Shown: positions 59,542 through 64,000 of the stretch, piece by piece
How the letters are laid out: the number at the start of each line of letters is the position of its first letter
Numbering within the stretch: the stretch's first letter is position 1
Made by a program: the position numbers and the translations under genes
The notes under the pieces: generated by a model
Told to the model about the DNA's origin: nothing
The model's database searches: none
What the model saw: only the letters and a program-made list of their open reading frames with translations
Source of the DNA: a virus
Length of the DNA stretch: 64,000 bases
Reading direction: 5' to 3' (one strand)
IMG/VR virus record: IMGVR_UViG_3300025697_000014
Coordinates: 1-64,000 of that record

Positions 59542-59826
59542 ATGAGCAAGCCGTTGAGTTCGTTTAGGGACAATGAGTTGCAGCGGGCAGTAGCGCGTCG
59601 TATCAATTCGGCAACGGGTGGTTTAGGCTACTTGTCAGCTATGGACTACCAGGCCGGGAAGGCCACACGGGTCAAGGCTGCGAAAGCTAAGACTGCGCAG
59701 AAAGCCGTTGAGGCTGAAGATGCTAACAATTTCGTTGACGACTATGTTGAGGGAATGGTGACAGCAATGGCTGAGATTGTGGTGGCCGAGATGGAAGCAA
59801 TCGGCTTGGTGGTCAACGCTGAGTAG
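59542..59826 (+). CDS. Hypothetical Ala-rich protein
   Basis: A 94-residue protein (ACAAGGAGTAGTA ahead). It is basic at the start (SKPLSSFRDNELQRAVARRINS) and has an Ala-rich helical body (RVKAAKAKTAQKAVEAEDA) with an acidic end. Possibly a DNA-associated helical protein; no family recognised. It is divergent from the holin-like gene. Confidence 0.55.
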   Translation: MSKPLSSFRDNELQRAVARRINSATGGLGYLSAMDYQAGKATRVKAAKAKTAQKAVEAEDANNFVDDYVEGMVTAMAEIVVAEMEAIGLVVNAE

Positions 59827-59863
59827 TTGTAGCATATCTCTTGAATGTGAAAGGGAGATTACG

Positions 59864-61552
59864 ATGGATAGCTTTGCGAGAACGGCGATGGTAGAGGCAG
59901 CTGCGGCAATTGCCATGAATACATATGCTGGTGATCCGTGGCAGCTGGATCGGGTTGATGACATCACAGCAGCGGCTGTTGATGCATGCAATACGTATCG
60001 TCCCTTGGATGGTATGGATGACATCTTCTACCAGGCTAACCACGTACTGGGCACAGCGGCAGCTGCTATGCGACAGGCCGCGAAGGATGACTCGGAGAAC
60101 GACTTCGTACGTTGCTTCTCGGACCTGGTACCGGATGGTATTGGTGACCCGGCGAGATGGCTAGAGGACAAGGTCGGCTCACGTATGATGTTCTCGCCAG
60201 CAAACAGCAACGTCTACGATGAGAACTACGAGTGGGACGTGGAACAGACTGCGTTCTACATTGACGGGAAGTACTGGTCTGTTGACCATCTAGCTCGGGC
60301 ATTGGCTGAGGGTGTATCTACACCTGAGTTGGCAGCTGAGTTCGAGATGGACGACTTCGATGATATCGCGGTTAACACCGAGGTGTTGCGAGATCGTCTG
60401 ACTGTCTGGGCTAGGGGCAGGGATTCGTTTGAGTCCTTGATTCAGGAGAAGGTGGAGGTTGAGGACGCACCTCTGATTAGGACTAGGTTTGGGAGGATGA
60501 CGAAGGATGGTCCCGTTTACACAGGTGAGCGGATGACCAGTGGCAAGACGTTCGAGGGATCTGTCCTCGGCCACGATGAAGCATATGTCGCTCCTCATGA
60601 CTATGCTACAGAGGACTTCTGCTTGGCTGCTGATCTCAGGAAGGGTGCGTTCAAGGATACAGGAGCACCAGGCTTCGATAAGGCCGATCCTGAGATGGTA
60701 GCTAACCGTAACATGCCTCTGATCAAGCGGTTGGCGAAGCATATCAAGATGCTCACGAACGCTTACGATGACCGTCTCCCCGTGGAAGCTGTACTAGATG
60801 GAGAGATTATCGACGGCCTACTAATGGCCATCCATCAAGAGGTATCGTCTCTCAATATCACTGAGTCGTCCTACAACGCGGTGTGTACTGAGTTCGCACG
60901 CCGAGTATCTGGTATCGTTAAGCACAAGGGTGTGCTGGCAACGATCAAGGATAGACTTGGTGTCTCCTGGGACGACTGGGGGAAGGACGAGGAACGTGAT
61001 CCTGTCAGCAGCAAGAAGCTGCGCGACCTCATCATCGAGGAGACAGAAGCGGGTAGGATCTTCGCTAGCAGGGGTGCAATCGTCCTCGCCAAGATCGGCG
61101 GGATGCACCCAGGCCATGCAGCGAAGCTGGGCGATGCCCTGGCAGACCGCTCCAAGAAACTGAAGCGGATACTGGATCAGGGCAAGTTCTCCACGGAAGC
61201 AGAGATCCTGATCGTGGATGGAGTAATGCCGCTATTCAACGAGGGCATTCCCAAGATCCGCATTGGTATCGTTGGCCCCGTCAGAGCAGGTGATGTGTAC
61301 CTGAAGCTGATGGAAGAGCATATCCATAGATACGTTATCGTCGGATGCGATAACAACGCCAAGAACGTAGCGGCTGTCTTGGGTGCTGAGTACTACGCGA
61401 TCCCTGTTAGCGACGACCCGAGAGGGAAGAAGTGGGCAGGCGGTCAGGTGTGTGCGTCGAGTTCACATGCGATGGTAGTTATGCCTGAGAAGTTTCGTAG
61501 CGTAAAGCTACAACAGCTCAAGGCAATGGACGTTGTCGGTTGGTTTGTGTAG
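59864..61552 (+). CDS. Large hypothetical protein
   Basis: A 562-residue protein from ATG 59864 (AAAGGGAGATTACG ahead). The N-terminal ~60 residues are Ala-rich and helical (MVEAAAAIAMNTYAGDPWQ). The centre is acidic. The last ~100 residues (IRIGIVGPVRAGDVYLKLMEEH, RYVIVGCDNNAKNVAAVLGA) look like a Rossmann-type sheet with a GxVGxxxxG-like turn. It is the largest gene of the rightward region. I do not recognise the family; it is unlikely to be structural given its location. Confidence 0.6.
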   Translation: MDSFARTAMVEAAAAIAMNTYAGDPWQLDRVDDITAAAVDACNTYRPLDGMDDIFYQANHVLGTAAAAMRQAAKDDSENDFVRCFSDLVPDGIGDPARWLEDKVGSRMMFSPANSNVYDENYEWDVEQTAFYIDGKYWSVDHLARALAEGVSTPELAAEFEMDDFDDIAVNTEVLRDRLTVWARGRDSFESLIQEKVEVEDAPLIRTRFGRMTKDGPVYTGERMTSGKTFEGSVLGHDEAYVAPHDYATEDFCLAADLRKGAFKDTGAPGFDKADPEMVANRNMPLIKRLAKHIKMLTNAYDDRLPVEAVLDGEIIDGLLMAIHQEVSSLNITESSYNAVCTEFARRVSGIVKHKGVLATIKDRLGVSWDDWGKDEERDPVSSKKLRDLIIEETEAGRIFASRGAIVLAKIGGMHPGHAAKLGDALADRSKKLKRILDQGKFSTEAEILIVDGVMPLFNEGIPKIRIGIVGPVRAGDVYLKLMEEHIHRYVIVGCDNNAKNVAAVLGAEYYAIPVSDDPRGKKWAGGQVCASSSHAMVVMPEKFRSVKLQQLKAMDVVGWFV

Positions 61553-61574
61553 ACGTAGTTTGAGGAGGTTCAGG

Positions 61575-61817
61575 ATGAGCAGCAAGGTAGTTCAGATTTG
61601 GGTGTCAGTGCCCGTGAAGTCCGGCGAAGAGACGAAGTACATCTACATCCGGTTCACCCGGTCGCCCGAGTACGCGAGGACTTTTGTTACACAGTGCCGC
61701 AAGCTCGGTTTCCGTGCCCGGTACGAACACCAGTTCAAGGGTGTGAAGATGTCCACTCCCGCTCAGGTCAGGATGGGATACGCCATTCTGCGCAGTGCTG
61801 GGTATGTGGGGTCGTAG
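61575..61817 (+). CDS. Small protein, paralogue of the one at 54386
   Basis: An 80-residue protein from ATG 61575 (TGAGGAGGTTCAGG ahead). IYIRFTRSPEYARTFVTQCRKLG, RARYEHQFKGVKMST and GYAILRSAGY align with the 54386 gene about 7 kb upstream. Small alpha/beta fold; unknown function. Confidence 0.65.
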   Translation: MSSKVVQIWVSVPVKSGEETKYIYIRFTRSPEYARTFVTQCRKLGFRARYEHQFKGVKMSTPAQVRMGYAILRSAGYVGS

Positions 61818-61825
61818 TCAACAAA

Positions 61826-61847
61826 GGGGCGGGGGAAACCTCGCCCC
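61826..61847 (+). terminator. Hairpin terminator
   Basis: GGGGCGGGG (61826-61834) pairs with CCTCGCCCC (61839-61847) across a GAAA loop, nine pairs with one wobble, followed by ACTTTCC. Stable stem with a modest T-run, between two gene groups. Confidence 0.6.
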
Positions 61848-61867
61848 ACTTTCCATGGGGGATAGAT

Positions 61868-62548
61868 ATGATAGAGACAATTGAGTCGAAAGAACTGCGT
61901 AAACTGGATGCTGTCCTCGGTGGGAAAGCTGGGGTGTATTACAAAGTAAAAGGCAGTACTAATCTCCTCATCAGCAATGAAGTAGCAGAAGCTATTGACT
62001 TCGATAGTCTATGGCCAAAAGTATCTCGTTGTAGTTTCGGTATGAAGAACGGATGGGTTGTGTGGGCACAAGACAATGATGTGTTGCCGTTTGAGGTTTT
62101 GTCTGTAGTACAGCAACATCAGCGGTACTGGTTCAACGTCCACGATATCATGGAAGGTGGTATGTATAGCTTCTATGTGCGAGGTATGGACCTTGACCTG
62201 TCCCGTGTTGTGAGGGAACAGCAAGCTATGTGTATTGGTGTCACACTCATCACATCAAAGATGTTCAGTTCAGAAGGTGTGTTCATCATCGAGGACGACC
62301 TGCTGAGACAGTTCGCATACGAAGCAATGCCCTTTGGTGGAGAACTAAGTCCTGGCTGGGGTACCAGTCGATTGTATACTTATGCGCAGAAGCTGCCCAT
62401 CGAAGGTGGCAGGGGCTGCTTTGTCTATGACGCAGGCCAGATCAGGGAAGGCAGGAAGGTGGTGAAGTCAGCCATGCAGGGCGTCATCTGCAATCTCATT
62501 GACGAAATCCTCGTGTACTCCGATATAATCGCGGCATGCTATGCCTAA
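61868..62548 (+). CDS. Hypothetical protein
   Basis: A 226-residue protein from ATG 61868; the longer frame to 61598 lies inside the previous gene and the terminator. Start region IETIESKELRKLDAVLGGKA is helical, followed by mixed segments (YWFNVHDIMEGGMYSFYVRGMDLDL). No motif identified. The ribosome site (GGGGGATAG) is moderate. It overlaps the next gene by 8 bases. Confidence 0.55.
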   Translation: MIETIESKELRKLDAVLGGKAGVYYKVKGSTNLLISNEVAEAIDFDSLWPKVSRCSFGMKNGWVVWAQDNDVLPFEVLSVVQQHQRYWFNVHDIMEGGMYSFYVRGMDLDLSRVVREQQAMCIGVTLITSKMFSSEGVFIIEDDLLRQFAYEAMPFGGELSPGWGTSRLYTYAQKLPIEGGRGCFVYDAGQIREGRKVVKSAMQGVICNLIDEILVYSDIIAACYA

Positions 62549-62996
62549 AGCGAAACCTATACCAACGGTGAAACACCGTCAGGAGGGTGATCGCCATGTC
62601 ATTATCGCTGGATTTAATGATGATGCGATCTATCATCTTGACGAGGTGGTGAAAATCCGGGGCAAGGATCGTCCAGACATCTACAGGTACTGGACATCCA
62701 AGCCCTGGCGGTGGTCATGTCTCTACTATGACCTCGTATCAAAGCAACAGAAGAATGGGCATATCAGCCAGGTCTGGCTACGGTATTGCACATGGCGTTT
62801 TGGTGACGCGGGAGTCGTAGTTGAGATGGTGGGCGCAGAGAACACACGCCTATTCATCTGGGAACAGCACGAGGAAGCTATACGTCTAGCAAGCGACCTC
62901 GCTATCGACGTATGCATTCCCAAGATCGACAAGCGTACATCGCGTCTTCTCGCCAGGTACCGAGTGAAGACAGTAGGCCTGCTAGACTGGCCATAG
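62541..62996 (+). CDS. Hypothetical protein
   Basis: A 151-residue basic protein (PKAKPIPTVKHRQEGDRHVIIAGF, then CLYYDLVSKQQKNGHISQVW). The end, DKRTSRLLARYRVKTVGLL, is a basic helix. It could bind nucleic acid but shows no known motif. It starts within the previous gene. Confidence 0.55.
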   Translation: MPKAKPIPTVKHRQEGDRHVIIAGFNDDAIYHLDEVVKIRGKDRPDIYRYWTSKPWRWSCLYYDLVSKQQKNGHISQVWLRYCTWRFGDAGVVVEMVGAENTRLFIWEQHEEAIRLASDLAIDVCIPKIDKRTSRLLARYRVKTVGLLDWP

Positions 62997-63022
62997 CATA
63001 GAAGAACAACTAGGAGAGTATC

Positions 63023-63334
63023 ATGATAATCGAAATGACTCAGCAGGTTGATGTTTGGTACAAAGTGATAGATGCAGGACCACGCTCAATTGGAACCATG
63101 CGAGAAAATGACACCATCTGCATCGTGCGATTCCCGTCATGGAAAAGCGCTATCGCGTTTGCAGAAGAGCTTGTTGAGAAAGAGGGTCGGCCAGGAATGA
63201 CACGCAAGAATCTGATGGGGATAACAAGCACACGCCTTCTGTGCGGCGGACTCCAAGAAAGATACGACATTCCATGGCTAGACGATCCCATTAGGCAAGA
63301 AGGCGGTCGTAAAGAACAGATCGAATGCAAATAG
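63023..63334 (+). CDS. Hypothetical protein
   Basis: A 103-residue protein (CTAGGAGAGTATC ahead). VDVWYKVIDAGPRSIGTM, then ICIVRFPSWKSAIAFAEELVE recall small ferredoxin-like folds (strand, helix, strand), similar in layout to the 54386/61575 pair but without clear identity. Basic tail. Confidence 0.55.
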   Translation: MIIEMTQQVDVWYKVIDAGPRSIGTMRENDTICIVRFPSWKSAIAFAEELVEKEGRPGMTRKNLMGITSTRLLCGGLQERYDIPWLDDPIRQEGGRKEQIECK

Positions 63335-63349
63335 AATAGGAGAGTGCTG

Positions 63350-63745
63350 ATGAAACGCACTAAACAATGGTGGAATCAGCTATCACCTGAAGAGAGAGTA
63401 GAGCTGTGTGCACTAGAGAAGGCTAGCAACCAGCTAGGATTCAGGGGTGGCGGGCTTCCAGACGACTGCTCATCGTGTACATTCTGTGGTAGCCCACATC
63501 TAGGAGTTGGCCTATGCATACATTGTGGAAACACGCTATCTAGGCTGATCAGGAAAGCTAACAACGGCAACGAGATCCTTGTTCTGCGCAGTAGAGTGGT
63601 GCTGCTTGAAGCAGAACTCAGGAAGCTAGAGTGGAGCATGGAGTGGTATGGACACGACATCAACTACTGTCCAGAATGCGGTGAGTATGAAAGCAAAGGA
63701 CACAGGGCAAGCTGTTCGCTAGGAGCAGCATTAGCAGGAGGATAA
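63350..63745 (+). CDS. Double zinc-ribbon protein
   Basis: A 131-residue protein from ATG 63350 (AGGAGAGTGCTG ahead). Two zinc sites are visible: CSSCTFCG with CIHCG, and CPECGEYESKGHRASC. A helical linker 'EILVLRSRVVLLEAELRKLEW' separates them and may dimerise. Probably a DNA- or protein-binding adaptor. Confidence 0.65.
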   Translation: MKRTKQWWNQLSPEERVELCALEKASNQLGFRGGGLPDDCSSCTFCGSPHLGVGLCIHCGNTLSRLIRKANNGNEILVLRSRVVLLEAELRKLEWSMEWYGHDINYCPECGEYESKGHRASCSLGAALAGG

Positions 63746-63747
63746 CG

Positions 63748-63975
63748 ATGGCACTTACACCAAGTGAGCTTGGAGACCAGATGATAGCTTTTGGCAAGAC
63801 TGCGTTACTACAGAATCAGGTGGAGCGCCTTACCGCCCGTAACACCGAGATGGAAGCAGGACTCAACCACATTATCAAGTGGTGCAAGCAGTCGCATAGC
63901 CTATTCAGTGTCAATCAGCTCGCGAAGGCTATCGGGCGTATGTGTAAAGATGTATTACAGGAGAACGAGACATGA
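63748..63975 (+). CDS. Small coiled-coil hypothetical protein
   Basis: A 75-residue helical protein (GGAGGATAACG ahead): QMIAFGKTALLQNQVERLTARNTEMEAGL suggests a short coiled coil. Unknown function; overlaps the next gene by ATGA. Confidence 0.55.
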   Translation: MALTPSELGDQMIAFGKTALLQNQVERLTARNTEMEAGLNHIIKWCKQSHSLFSVNQLAKAIGRMCKDVLQENET

Positions 63976-64000
63976 GCCTAGACGTATATCTAACAGTCAA
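63972..64000 (+). CDS. Start of a gene cut by the window end
   Basis: ATG 63972 makes an ATGA overlap with the previous stop, and the frame (MSLDVYLTV) stays open to the last base. Only nine residues are visible, so no function can be given. Confidence 0.4.

Noticed and set aside
59777-59863. Longer start for the 562-residue protein
   Set aside because: The extra residues overlap the end of the gene at 59542 in another frame; ATG 59864 has a good AAAGGGAG site.
61598-61867. Extension of the 61868 gene through the terminator hairpin
   Set aside because: It is a Pro/Arg-rich shadow of the 61575 gene and crosses a stable terminator; ATG 61868 is the natural start.
62499-62529. TTGACG and TATAAT in front of the 62541 gene as a promoter
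   Set aside because: The spacer is 19 bases, the -10 is 11 bases from the ATG and it lies inside the preceding gene; it would require a nearly leaderless transcript. Too weak to list as a feature.
1-64000. tRNA genes, CRISPR arrays, integrase and attachment sites
   Set aside because: I looked for T-loop GTTCGA boxes with matching acceptor stems, regular direct repeats with spacers, and recombinase motifs (R...HxxR...Y or a serine catalytic core), and found none that hold up.

Overview
This window is the central part of a tailed bacteriophage genome (Caudoviricetes), most likely a siphovirus. It has terminase, portal, scaffold, capsid, connectors, a tail tube, a two-frame tail-assembly chaperone, a 2,550-residue tape measure and large tip/fibre proteins, but no sheath or contractile-baseplate genes. 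Genes are tightly packed, with ATGA/TAATG overlaps and AGGAGG-type ribosome sites, so the host is a bacterium; the amidase-bearing lysin implies a peptidoglycan wall. I cannot name the host. I saw no integrase, tRNA or CRISPR array. Both window ends cut through genes.

Layout. (1) 1-6344, rightward: a ParB-like-HTH/Cys-cluster protein, then a recombination cluster (PD-(D/E)XK nuclease, HNH protein, Sak4-like NTPase, RecA-like recombinase) and small genes, ending at a terminator. (2) 44443-6396, leftward: one long late operon. It begins with a surface-modification cassette of glycosyltransferases, methyltransferases, a DegT-type aminotransferase and a sulfotransferase-glycosyltransferase fusion. 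It continues with a metallophosphoesterase, TerL, portal, scaffold, capsid, an inserted HNH endonuclease, connectors, a second glycosyltransferase, tail tube, chaperone, tape measure, tail tip, fibre and a three-enzyme lysin. (3) 44478-64000, rightward: about 50 mostly small genes. They include a dCTP deaminase/dUTPase relative, a deoxyribosyltransferase-like protein, a sulfotransferase, a Lar-like zinc protein, an array of about nine paralogues (48.9-51.8 kb), a zone of tiny genes separated by structured RNA elements (51.8-54.9 kb), two more HNH genes, a SEC-C protein, and one lone leftward holin-like gene.

The main discovery candidate is in the tape measure. Its N-terminal ~900 residues carry, in order and at plausible spacing, motifs resembling both double-psi barrels of single-chain two-barrel RNA polymerases (a GSK-TV block, then R-x-P, then DKDDD where DxDGD is expected). 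If correct, the virion carries an RNA polymerase fused to the tail ruler. Other notable signals are a UUU-UGA-C +1 frameshift site between the chaperone frames; an 8-mer (TTCTGCGC/GCGCAGAA) repeated about 32 times in all reading frames; stop-codon-anchored RNA stems between tiny genes; and a ~137-nt candidate structured RNA at 53756-53892.

All functional names come from reading motifs and gene order by eye; no database search was possible.
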